From the NCBI GenBank assembly GCA_009908845.1, contig JAAAOQ010000091.1:1-40837 (forward strand): DNA of 40,837 bases, read 5' to 3'. Below are positions 8,892-16,231 of the stretch, piece after piece (the first letter of the stretch is position 1; every line of letters begins with the position of its first letter). Position numbers and translations under genes: made by a program. The DNA comes from Gammaproteobacteria bacterium. GTDB lineage: Bacteria; Pseudomonadota; Gammaproteobacteria; Chromatiales; Chromatiaceae. Under the pieces are notes generated by a model that saw only the letters and a program-made list of their open reading frames with translations, was not told the DNA's origin and did no database searches.

Positions 8892-9689
8892 ATGGATGTC
8901 GCTGCGATCGGGCCAGCGCTGCTTTTGACATTGCTCGCTGGGCTCGCCACCGCGATCGGCAGTGCGATCGCCTTCTTTGCGCCACGGGCCAATCTGCGCT
9001 TCCTCGCGGTCGCGCTCGGATTCTCTGCTGGTGTGATGATCTATGTCTCGTTCGTCGAACTGCTGCCCTCCGGCGCCGAGGCCCTCGATGAGGTTCTCGG
9101 TGCGGCGCAGACGGCGGCGGTCGCCGCCTTGTTTACTGGCATCCTGCTGGCCGCAGCGATCGACCGGCTGGTGCCACTCGGCTATAACCCGCATGAGATG
9201 CGCGCTCCGGCTGCCGGGAATGGCGGCCCGCAGGAGGCCGATCACCTGCTGCGCGTGGGCACGCTGACCGCGCTGACGATCACGCTGCATAACCTGCCCG
9301 AAGGTCTTGCGACCCTATTGACTTCGCTACAGGACGTCCGGCTTGGGCTCCCTGTCGCCTTGGCGGTCGGGATTCACAATATCCCGGAGGGTATCGCGGT
9401 TTCGGTGCCCATCTACTATGCAACGGGAAGCCGCGGCCAGGCGTTCATCTGGTCCGCACTCTCGGGGTTATCCGAGCCACTCGGCGCTCTGCTCGGGCTG
9501 CTGATCTTCTCCAGTTTCTGGTCCCAGGCGCTGCTCGGCCTCTCGTTGGCAGCGGTTGCCGGGATCATGATCTTCATCTCGTTCGACGTGCTGCTGCCCT
9601 CGGCCGAGACCTATGGTGAGCACCACCTGACGGTCTATGCGCTGGTAGCCGGGATGGCGGTGATGGCCCTCAGTCTGCTGATGCTATGA
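8892..9689 (+). CDS. zupT: ZIP-family metal transporter (ZupT-like)
   Basis: Inner-membrane importer of zinc and other divalent metals, of the ZIP/ZupT type. It is 265 aa with about eight membrane helices. The two metal-site helices are clear: ALTITLHNLPEGLATL and ALAVGIHNIPEGIAVSVP, each with the His-Asn-x-Pro-Glu-Gly signature. The open frame extends 62 codons upstream, but ATG 8892 is chosen because GGAGG lies nine bases before it and the first helix (GPALLLTLLAGLATAIGSA) follows at once. The start region is divergent from pncA. It is followed after 109 bp by the SOUL protein gene on the same strand. Metal preference cannot be read from sequence. Confidence 0.92.
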   Translation: MDVAAIGPALLLTLLAGLATAIGSAIAFFAPRANLRFLAVALGFSAGVMIYVSFVELLPSGAEALDEVLGAAQTAAVAALFTGILLAAAIDRLVPLGYNPHEMRAPAAGNGGPQEADHLLRVGTLTALTITLHNLPEGLATLLTSLQDVRLGLPVALAVGIHNIPEGIAVSVPIYYATGSRGQAFIWSALSGLSEPLGALLGLLIFSSFWSQALLGLSLAAVAGIMIFISFDVLLPSAETYGEHHLTVYALVAGMAVMALSLLML

Positions 9690-9798
9690 TCCATAGCGCC
9701 GGTGATCAGAACCGCCGCTGATCCGACGTTGCAGCATCGGCTGGTGCATTAGGCCCATGCCGCGGACCAAAACAGCCACTTGGAGATCTGCACTGCAC

Positions 9799-10524
9799 AT
9801 GGATATCGACCGACGCCGCAGATCGGCCATTTTCGCCTTCCTCCTTTCAACAGCTCTCTTTCCAGCGAGCAGCATTATGGCCATCGAGGAACCCGATTAC
9901 GAAGTGGTTGAGAGCTATCCGGATTTCGAGCTTCGCCGCTATGAGCCCTTTCTCGTTGCCGAGACGGTCGTCGAAGGCGATTTCGAGCAGGTCGGCAACC
10001 GCGCGTTCAAGATCCTGGCCGGCTACATCTTCGGCGACAACAAGCCGACGCAGAAGATCGAGATGACCGCGCCTGTGACCCAACGACCGGCTGCGTCCAG
10101 CGATGAGACTGACCCCGAGCCCAAGTCTGGAGCCGGCAAGGGCGAGCGCATCGAGATGACCGCGCCGGTGACCCAGCGCCCGGCAACGGCGTCCGACGGC
10201 ACGGTAACCAGTGCGACGCAGGGCAGCCGGCATCTGCTGCGCTTCGTGATGCCGAAGCGCTTCACGCTCGAGACACTGCCGGAGCCGACCAACCCAGCGG
10301 TCGAGCTGCGCAAGGTGCCGTCGCGGCTGATGGCGGCAAGGCGCTACAGCGGACGTTGGACCGAGGCGAACTACCAACGTAACGAGAAGACACTGCTCTC
10401 AGCGCTGCGCGATGCCGGCATCGAGCCGGTCGGCACGCCGATCTATGCACGCTACAACTCGCCGTTTTCGCTGTGGCCGCTGCGCCGGAACGAGGTTCTG
10501 GTGGAGGTGGAGCGATCCGAATGA
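9799..10524 (+). CDS. SOUL-family haem-binding protein with internal duplication
   Basis: Belongs to the SOUL/HBP haem-binding family; bacterial members are exported proteins of unclear role, possibly haem or tetrapyrrole handling. From ATG 9799 it is 241 aa. An N-terminal basic stretch and hydrophobic segment (SAIFAFLLSTALFPASSIMA) form a signal peptide. Family blocks are YEVVESYPDFELRRYEP, GNRAFKILAGYIFGDN, FVMPKRFTLETLPEP and RYSGRWTEANY. The conserved IEMTAPVTQRPA block appears twice, 31 residues apart in frame, with a Pro/Lys/Gly-rich linker; the family normally has one. An alternative start at 9757 adds 14 residues before the signal. Confidence in family is high and in function low. Confidence 0.9.
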   Translation: MDIDRRRRSAIFAFLLSTALFPASSIMAIEEPDYEVVESYPDFELRRYEPFLVAETVVEGDFEQVGNRAFKILAGYIFGDNKPTQKIEMTAPVTQRPAASSDETDPEPKSGAGKGERIEMTAPVTQRPATASDGTVTSATQGSRHLLRFVMPKRFTLETLPEPTNPAVELRKVPSRLMAARRYSGRWTEANYQRNEKTLLSALRDAGIEPVGTPIYARYNSPFSLWPLRRNEVLVEVERSE

Positions 10525-10886
10525 GCTCGACCGCTCAGGGATTGGCGGGCGATCTGGAAGGCTGAAGGGCGGATCAGGCTGAGATGCGACTCCGCTGCAC
10601 GCCGTTCGCCCGGTCAGGACCTGTCTAGCGCTTTGTGCCTCGAAGCGACCGCAACCGGTGGCCTCGAAAGCGAGCAGGAGTTTGTGGACAGATACCCAGC
10701 GGCCGAACGGCGTCGGCGAGCGAGCTAGCCATGGAGGGCTAGCTCTGAGTGGCCAGATCCGAGTGGCTATAGCCATTCCACGTGATCGCCGGACAGAAAG
10801 CGCCGGAACAGTCAGCATCGATGGGCTCAGCTTGTCCGGAAACCAGGGCGAGTGACTATAACTCTGAGTGGCCAGCTGTTGGGCGG
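10525..10886. other. Intergenic region between SOUL and SleB-like genes
   Basis: About 360 bp between convergent genes. I see no supported gene; the short open frames have no family features. It contains two copies of CTCTGAGTGGCCAG (10743-10756 and 10862-10875), and related GAGTGGC and GGCTAACTC/GGGCTAGCTC fragments between and around them. This suggests an imperfect duplicated segment. No T-rich terminator was found. Confidence 0.5.
10743..10875 (+). repeat. Pair of 14-bp direct repeats (CTCTGAGTGGCCAG)
   Basis: The same 14 bases occur at 10743-10756 and 10862-10875, both on the plus strand, with a third partial match (CGAGTGGCTA) just after the first copy. Spacing start to start is 119 bp. 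They lie in gene-free DNA between two convergent genes. No function can be given. Confidence 0.6.
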
Positions 10887-11525
10887 CTAACTCTGGCCGG
10901 GGCGGTAGAACAGGTGCCGGCCGATCTGGGCGGTCCGCTGGAATGAGCGCGACCAGCTCGGTTTGACGTAGTTGGCATGGTAGTAGAGAGCGCCCGCTGT
11001 CGGGTCCGGCGCCTGGTTGGCGAGCACTCGCTTACTGATCTCTAGCGATTTGCGCCAGGCCTTCGGCTCGGTGGGCTGATCCGATTTGCCATCACACCAC
11101 CAGGAGAACTGGCAGCGATTGCGCTTCTGGCCACCCTGCTTGACGACGCCGCAGACCGAGCTGGGAAACCGCGTCGACTCGACCCGGTTGAGCGTGACAC
11201 GGGCGACAGCAATCTGGCCGGACAGCGGCTCCGAGCGCGCCTCATGGTAGATGTTCAGCGCCAAACAGCGCAGTTCCTCATCAACCGATTCGGTCGCCTT
11301 CAGCGCCGGGGCGTCCGTCGTGTTGGCGGCCAGGGGCGGCGCCTGCTGCGGCGCGAGCGCGGTCGTCGCGCTGGGCATCGGCTCGAGCGGGGGCGTTGGT
11401 GCCAGCGGCGTGACCTTTGCTGGCCGCGTCTCGATGCCGAACAGGGCCCGTGGGTCCTGCATCGGTGCGACCAGCAGAGACGGCAAGAATGCGGCGGTAA
11501 GCGCGGTGATGGACAGTGTTTTCAT
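10887..11525 (-). CDS. Secreted cell-wall hydrolase, SleB-type
   Basis: Member of the SleB/CwlJ cell-wall hydrolase family (Hydrolase_2), which cleave peptidoglycan in the periplasm. The 212-aa protein starts with a signal peptide (MKTLSITALTAAFLPSLLVA) and a Pro/Ala-rich linker to about residue 80. The catalytic domain then begins at EELRCLALNIYHEARSEP, where the Glu of YHEAR is the expected catalytic residue. It continues through SGQIAVARVTLNRV, CQFSWWCDG and GALYYHANYVKPSW, all typical of this family. ATG 11525 has AGGA a few bases upstream. In non-spore-forming bacteria these enzymes are thought to remodel the wall. It lies alone between convergent and co-directional neighbours. Confidence 0.9.
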   Translation of the reverse strand: MKTLSITALTAAFLPSLLVAPMQDPRALFGIETRPAKVTPLAPTPPLEPMPSATTALAPQQAPPLAANTTDAPALKATESVDEELRCLALNIYHEARSEPLSGQIAVARVTLNRVESTRFPSSVCGVVKQGGQKRNRCQFSWWCDGKSDQPTEPKAWRKSLEISKRVLANQAPDPTAGALYYHANYVKPSWSRSFQRTAQIGRHLFYRPGQS

Positions 11526-11667
11526 TATGTCCTGTCTCTCGTGTTCAAACTGACTGGGGATATTAGCGTCTTAGAATATTACAAAAACGCGAATAAGGGA
11601 AATCCCCTAAGGGATGATCCCAGTCTAGCCGAAATTGCGAGACAGGTCACATTTTTTGGTTGCCCCT
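11526..11667. promoter_or_regulatory. AT-rich upstream region of the SleB-like gene
   Basis: This 140-bp gap is strikingly AT-rich compared with the window (for example TTAGAATATTACAAAAACG near 11570). It holds an inverted repeat ATCCC-CTAA-GGGAT at 11602-11615. It most likely contains the promoter of the SleB-like gene on the minus strand. A clean -35/-10 pair at standard spacing was not found, so the exact promoter is not called. Confidence 0.45.
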
Positions 11668-13596
11668 TCAGTCGCCAAGCTCGTCGGTGTAGCCCTTCGG
11701 CGGCGGGGTCCAGCCGCGCTCACTGCGATCGTGCAACTGCAGGCGATCGGTCTCCATCATCTCCTTGAGGGTCTCACCATGCTCGCGGGCCCGGGCGAGG
11801 TAGGCACGGTTGCGCGCGATGTCCGGATGCTCGTCCCAGACCTCATAGAGCTTTGCCAGGCCCGCGGCGTCATGGCGCCGGAACGCCTGCTCCATCTTCT
11901 CGACCTTGAATGGATGGAGTCCGAGGCGGCGCAAGACCTCACTGCCGACCCGGGTCGATGTATCGAACAGCTCACGGACGGCAACATCTGCGCCGGCCTG
12001 CTTGAGCAGGTAGAGATGATTGACGTCGAAGGCGCGGGCGATGATCTGAACATGCGGATAGTTGCGGCGCACGTACTCGACCATCTGCACCGCCCGCTCA
12101 CGGTCATCGATCGCGACGACGAACACCGAGGCCTCAGCGATGCCCGCCGCCTGCAGCAGATCGGGCCTTGAGGCATCGCCGTAATAGGCCTTGATACCGA
12201 GCTGGCGGAGCATATCCAGGATCGCGGCCTCATGATCGAGCACGACGGTCCGCACACTACTGGCAAGGAGCATCCGGTTGACGATCTGCCCGAAGCGGCC
12301 GACGCCGGCGATGATCACCGTTCCGGGCTGCTCGATCTGATCCGGCTCGCGCTCGTCACCGCCGCGCAGCCGCGGGAGCACGAGCCGCTCGTAGAGCAGG
12401 AACAGCGCCGGCGTGAGCAGCATCGACAGCGCGACCACGAGTGACAGGGTCTTGGCCAGCTCGGGCGCGATCACCGCGTTCTGCTGGCCGAAGCTCAGGA
12501 GCACAAACCCGAACTCCCCGGCCGGAGCGAGCGCGAGCGTGAACAGCCACCGATCGCCAGGTTTGAGCCGAAACCAGCCGGCGAGGGCGAACAGCACCAG
12601 CCCCTTGACCAGGATCACCCCAGCGGTCAGCGCGAGGATCAGCACGAGATCAGCGGATAGGACGCCGAAATCGATCCCGGCACCGACGGTGATGAAGAAT
12701 AGTCCCAGAAGCAGCCCCTTGAACGGCTCGATATCGGATTCGAGCTCGGTCCGGAACTCGCTGTTGGCGAGGACGACGCCGGCGAGGAAGGTTCCGAGGG
12801 CCGGCGACAGGTCCACCAGCGTCATCAGCAGTGCGATGCCGACCACCAGCAGCAGGGCACTGGCGGTGAAGATCTCGCGCAGCCGGGAATCGGCAATGAA
12901 ACGGAACAGCGGCCGCGACAAGAAGTAACCGCCCAGCAGCACGGCGCTCACGGCGCCCAACACCACCAGCGCGTGCGCCCAGCTGGGCAGCCCGGCGACC
13001 AGGCTCATCGAGGCCGGATGTGCCGCCTCTCCATGCCCAGCCGCCGCTGGCAGATGACCGTTGACGGTCTCCCCGCTGAGCTCCGGCAACGCCAACAGCG
13101 GGATCAGCGCCAGCATCGGGATCACGGCGATGTCCTGGAACAGCAGCACCGAGAAGCTCGCGCGACCGCCATCGGTCTTCGTGAGCCCTTTCTCGCTCAA
13201 GGTCTGCAGCACGATCGCGGTCGATGACAACGAGAAGATCAGGCCGATCGCGAGCGCGAGGCGCCAATCCAGGCCGATAGCCAATCCAGCTGCCGCGATC
13301 AGCGCGGCGGAGACCAGGACCTGCAGCCCGCCGAGCCCGAGCAGCCGGCCGCGCATTGCCCACAACGACTGCGGCTGCAGCTCGAGGCCGACCAGGAAGA
13401 GCATCAAGACCACGCCAAACTCGGCCACGTGGCGGATGGTCTCGGTCTCGGCGCCGACCAGCCCGAACAGCGGGCCGATGACGATTCCGGCGATCAGATA
13501 ACCGAGCACCGAGCCCAGGCCGAGCCGCTGCGCGATCGGCACCGCGATCACCGCGGCGCAGAGATAGGTGAAGGTCTCGAACAGGATGCTGTCCAT
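11668..13596 (-). CDS. kefC: KefB/KefC-type glutathione-gated potassium/proton antiporter
   Basis: CPA2-family K+ efflux protein of the inner membrane, which acidifies the cytoplasm to protect against electrophiles. The 642-aa protein has about 12 membrane helices (residues 1-385), then a cytoplasmic Rossmann RCK domain starting at GTVIIAGVGRFGQIVNRML, then a C-terminal tail. The acidic loop ESDIEPFKGLLLGLFFITVG is the conserved KefC regulatory loop. YYGDASRPDLLQAAGI belongs to the NAD/glutathione-binding domain. A His/Ala/Pro-rich insert lies near residues 180-200. The start ATG is three bases after the stop of the KefF-like gene, so both are made from one message. KefB and KefC cannot be told apart confidently. 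Confidence 0.92.
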   Translation of the reverse strand: MDSILFETFTYLCAAVIAVPIAQRLGLGSVLGYLIAGIVIGPLFGLVGAETETIRHVAEFGVVLMLFLVGLELQPQSLWAMRGRLLGLGGLQVLVSAALIAAAGLAIGLDWRLALAIGLIFSLSSTAIVLQTLSEKGLTKTDGGRASFSVLLFQDIAVIPMLALIPLLALPELSGETVNGHLPAAAGHGEAAHPASMSLVAGLPSWAHALVVLGAVSAVLLGGYFLSRPLFRFIADSRLREIFTASALLLVVGIALLMTLVDLSPALGTFLAGVVLANSEFRTELESDIEPFKGLLLGLFFITVGAGIDFGVLSADLVLILALTAGVILVKGLVLFALAGWFRLKPGDRWLFTLALAPAGEFGFVLLSFGQQNAVIAPELAKTLSLVVALSMLLTPALFLLYERLVLPRLRGGDEREPDQIEQPGTVIIAGVGRFGQIVNRMLLASSVRTVVLDHEAAILDMLRQLGIKAYYGDASRPDLLQAAGIAEASVFVVAIDDRERAVQMVEYVRRNYPHVQIIARAFDVNHLYLLKQAGADVAVRELFDTSTRVGSEVLRRLGLHPFKVEKMEQAFRRHDAAGLAKLYEVWDEHPDIARNRAYLARAREHGETLKEMMETDRLQLHDRSERGWTPPPKGYTDELGD

Positions 13597-13599
13597 GCG

Positions 13600-14265
13600 T
13601 CAGCCCGGCTTGATGATCAGATCGAGGTGATGGCTGAGCGTCGGTGCGCGACGGGCCGCATCGAGGTCGCAGCGGCCGTCCCGCAGCGCCTCGAGCAGCC
13701 GTATCCAGTCGCGGACATGTCCGTCGACGCGTCCTTCCTCGACTGCGGTGCGCGCGGCAAAAAGGGCGAATGGCGGCAAATAGATCATGCCGCAGAGCAT
13801 CGCGGTCTGCTCGATCGGATGCAGCAATTCGCGAATGGTGTAGTGATTGTAACCCTCGGCGCGGTAGGCGGCCTCGGAGCCACCGGCGGTGAGCGCGTTG
13901 AAGAGCAGCTTGCCGCGCAGCGCGGTCCCGGTGCGTCCATAGGCGAAGCCGTGCTCGAGCACCAGATCCTGCCATTCCTTCAGGATTGCGGGTGTGGAGT
14001 ACCAGTAGAGCGGGTGCATGAAGACGATCACGTCATGGTCGGCCAACCGGCCCTGCTCGCGATCGATATCGATCTGAAAGGTCGGGTACTCGGCATAGAG
14101 GTCGACCAATGTCACACCGGGTACCTGACCGGTGGCGACCGCGAGGGGCCGATTGACCTCGGACCGGTCGATGGATGGATGGGCGAGCAGGACCAGGATT
14201 CGCTGCTTGAGCAGCGAAGGCTGCCGGGTCTCAGCTCGAGCGGGCGGTGTCGGATCGATCTGCAT
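13600..14265 (-). CDS. kefF: KefF/KefG-type quinone oxidoreductase, ancillary to the K+ efflux system
   Basis: Flavodoxin-fold NAD(P)H:quinone oxidoreductase of the KefF/KefG/MdaB family that activates the Kef channel. The 221-aa protein has the flavin-binding opening ILVLLAHPSIDRSEVNRPL, then VTLVDLYAEYPTF, and the signature HDVIVFMHPLYWYSTPAILKEW. These are followed by GKLLFNALTAGGSEAAY and YNHYTIRELLHPIEQTA. An N-terminal extension of about 20 residues (Pro/Ala-rich) precedes the fold, and a later start is possible but has no better support. The gene sits directly upstream of the antiporter with a three-base gap, the arrangement known for kef operons. Confidence 0.9.
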   Translation of the reverse strand: MQIDPTPPARAETRQPSLLKQRILVLLAHPSIDRSEVNRPLAVATGQVPGVTLVDLYAEYPTFQIDIDREQGRLADHDVIVFMHPLYWYSTPAILKEWQDLVLEHGFAYGRTGTALRGKLLFNALTAGGSEAAYRAEGYNHYTIRELLHPIEQTAMLCGMIYLPPFALFAARTAVEEGRVDGHVRDWIRLLEALRDGRCDLDAARRAPTLSHHLDLIIKPG

Positions 14266-14643
14266 GCGGGCATCAATGGCGGTGCGCGGAAGATTGGAAG
14301 AGCCGCATCAGGGCGTTGCCAAGCCATCAGCATCCACCGGTCTCTTGCGGTCGCAATCAGGTGAAAAGTTAGTGTATTCTAATAAAGCGTTACCGACCTG
14401 TTGGTCGTCTTCCGGACGCGTTGCGCCGGTCGTCTCCGTGCCTTGAGCAGGATGCGATAGGTTATGCCGCGGCGCCGCCGAGGAGGCCGAAGAGACTGGT
14501 AACCCATCAGCCCAATTCGGCGAGGTGGCAGTGCTAGGAAGCGTCGTTCGTTTCCACGCCTTCTGCTGCCGTAGTTTTCCTCGCTGTGTTCGTCGAACCG
14601 GCGCTGGCCACCGGCCTGACGTCAAAGCAAGGGGAGTTTCATT
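14266..14643. other. Divergent intergenic region, kefF / glycosyltransferase
   Basis: About 380 bp between divergent genes. An AT-rich patch (AAAAGTTAGTGTATTCTAATAAAG, near 14363-14386, read as two overlapping halves) probably holds promoters for one or both genes. A small hairpin GACC-TGTT-GGTC follows at about 14395-14406. The plus-strand leader to the glycosyltransferase would be over 200 nt long. No known riboswitch fold was recognised and no gene is supported here. Confidence 0.4.
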
Positions 14644-16047
14644 GTGAGCTCAGATAACGCAAAGCAGCGGGGCGGCCAACCTGTCTCGCTCGCAACCCTA
14701 TTAACGCTGGCGGCGATCCTCGCCGCCGGCGTGTTCCTGCGCGGCCAAGCATTTCTTGCCACCGAGGTCGTCGAGCCGCTTCAGGCCGATGCCGCCGACG
14801 CCTATGCCTTGGCTCAGGCGCTGAGCAGCCAGGGCGCCTACAACATCCTGGCGGCGCCGTTCAGCGGTGGCGGTGAAGCGGCCAGCGGAGAGACCTTCAG
14901 CAGCCTCGGCTATCCGCTGTTCCTCTCCCTGTTCGCCGAGCCGGAGGCCACGACCGGCGGCCTGAACGCCATCGTGATCACGCAGATGGTGCTCAGCGCG
15001 CTGGCGATTCTATTGGTTTTCATGCTCACCACAAGGCTGTTGGACCCTTACTGGGGACTGACCGCCGCACTGCTGACCGCGGTGAGCCCGTTCTTGGTCA
15101 ATATCAGTCTCTATCTGGTCGGTGCAACGGTGCTGATGATCGCACTGCTGCTGTATCTGGTGACGGCTGCCAAGATCAGCGAGCGGGGAGGGCTGATTCG
15201 GACCTTCATCGCGAGCGCGCTGCTCGGCCTGGCCGCGCTGACGGACCCGACCTTCGAGTTCCTGATCCTGCCCTGGGTGGTCATGCTGCTCCTGTCCACC
15301 AAAGGGGTCTGGAAGCTGATGACGCCGCTGGCGGCGGTGATCGGCTTTGGGCTGGTCTTCAGCCCGCTCGTCGTCCAGAACCAGAATGCGGTGGATGCCC
15401 CTGTCGCCACGGCGCCCATTGCCGAGAGCATCCAGCAGGGCTTGCCGCCAGCAGCAGCCGGGGACGAAGCCAGCTCGAGCGAAGGGACCACTGGAGAGGC
15501 CCGGCTCGGGTCGGCATTCGGTCAGCTAGGCCAAGGTTTCATCGAAGACCCGAGCGGTTTCCTGCGCTGGTACTTCTTCGACAAGACGCAGACGCTCTGG
15601 TCCTGGGGCGAGCCGAACGCGGCCGAGCAGAGCTTCGTCTATCCGGTCTCGGAGACGCCCTACGCCGAGAACCCAAGCTTCCTGGCGAGCGAAGAGTTCA
15701 TGAGTATCCTGCACGGTCCGGTGGTGCTGATCGGTGCCTTGGGCGCCGTGCTGGTCTGGCTGCCGTTCGCGGGTCGACGTCTGAATCCGGCGCAGCGTAT
15801 CGGGCTGCGAAGCGTCAGCCTGGTCCTGCTCTACGCGACCATCGCCCATGGGTTTGGTGTCGCGGCGCCGCAATACGCAACGCCGTTGCTGCCGATGCTG
15901 TTCGTGATGGCCCTGACGCCGCTCTATCTGGTCACGCTGCCACGGCGTGAAGACACCAAGGACAAGGTCCAGGAGAAGGCCAAGCAAGAAGAATCGACCG
16001 AGGAGTCGTCGGAAGAGTCCAGCGAAGAACAGCCGGCAGCGGCCTGA
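14644..16047 (+). CDS. GT-C-like integral membrane glycosyltransferase
   Basis: Polytopic inner-membrane protein of 467 aa resembling the ArnT/PMT dolichyl-type GT-C superfamily, which transfer sugars from lipid carriers at the periplasmic face. After the first helix (LATLLTLAAILAAGVFLRG) comes a loop with acidic residues (EPLQADAADAYALAQAL) where GT-C enzymes keep their catalytic Asp. The SSLGYPLFLSLF block and an array of about nine further helices follow. A periplasmic domain (about residues 250-350) is Ser/Gly-rich at its start. The C-terminus is highly charged and repetitive, with alternating Glu/Ser pairs before QPAAA. Start GTG 14644 is supported by AAGGGGAG seven bases upstream. Acceptor and sugar are unknown; the specific family is not certain. 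Confidence 0.7.
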   Translation: MSSDNAKQRGGQPVSLATLLTLAAILAAGVFLRGQAFLATEVVEPLQADAADAYALAQALSSQGAYNILAAPFSGGGEAASGETFSSLGYPLFLSLFAEPEATTGGLNAIVITQMVLSALAILLVFMLTTRLLDPYWGLTAALLTAVSPFLVNISLYLVGATVLMIALLLYLVTAAKISERGGLIRTFIASALLGLAALTDPTFEFLILPWVVMLLLSTKGVWKLMTPLAAVIGFGLVFSPLVVQNQNAVDAPVATAPIAESIQQGLPPAAAGDEASSSEGTTGEARLGSAFGQLGQGFIEDPSGFLRWYFFDKTQTLWSWGEPNAAEQSFVYPVSETPYAENPSFLASEEFMSILHGPVVLIGALGAVLVWLPFAGRRLNPAQRIGLRSVSLVLLYATIAHGFGVAAPQYATPLLPMLFVMALTPLYLVTLPRREDTKDKVQEKAKQEESTEESSEESSEEQPAAA

Positions 16048-16085
16048 TCGGCCTCTGCGCGGCCATCTGCGGCCCGTCCTCAGCG

Positions 16086-16105
16086 GGCGCCTCGTCCGAG
16101 GCGCC
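16086..16105 (+). terminator. Strong GC hairpin after the glycosyltransferase gene
   Basis: GGCGCCTCG and its exact inverse CGAGGCGCC flank a two-base TC centre, giving a perfect 9-bp stem 38 bases past the stop codon. What follows is pyrimidine-rich (the CTCTCAT repeat) but not a T-run, so it is only a candidate intrinsic terminator. Confidence 0.55.
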
Positions 16106-16107
16106 TG

Positions 16108-16128
16108 CTCTCATCTCTCATCTCTCAT
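16108..16128 (+). repeat. Three perfect tandem heptamers CTCTCAT
   Basis: CTCTCAT is repeated three times without mismatch at 16108-16114, 16115-16121 and 16122-16128. It starts two bases after the hairpin at 16086-16105. A second heptamer array of related pyrimidine-rich composition occurs at 37734-37782 upstream of the MetK-like gene. Confidence 0.8.
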
Positions 16129-16231
16129 CGCCTGTTTCGCTTGGCTTCGCGGTTTGCGCGGTGCCATCCACCTTCTCGGCGAAGGCCTGTATCAGCAGGC
16201 GAATTAGAGCGCGCCGATCAGCCGACAACCG

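Noticed and set aside
14308-14625. 105-codon minus-strand frame between kefF and the glycosyltransferase
   Set aside because: Low-complexity composition, no motif, and it covers the probable promoter region of two divergent genes.
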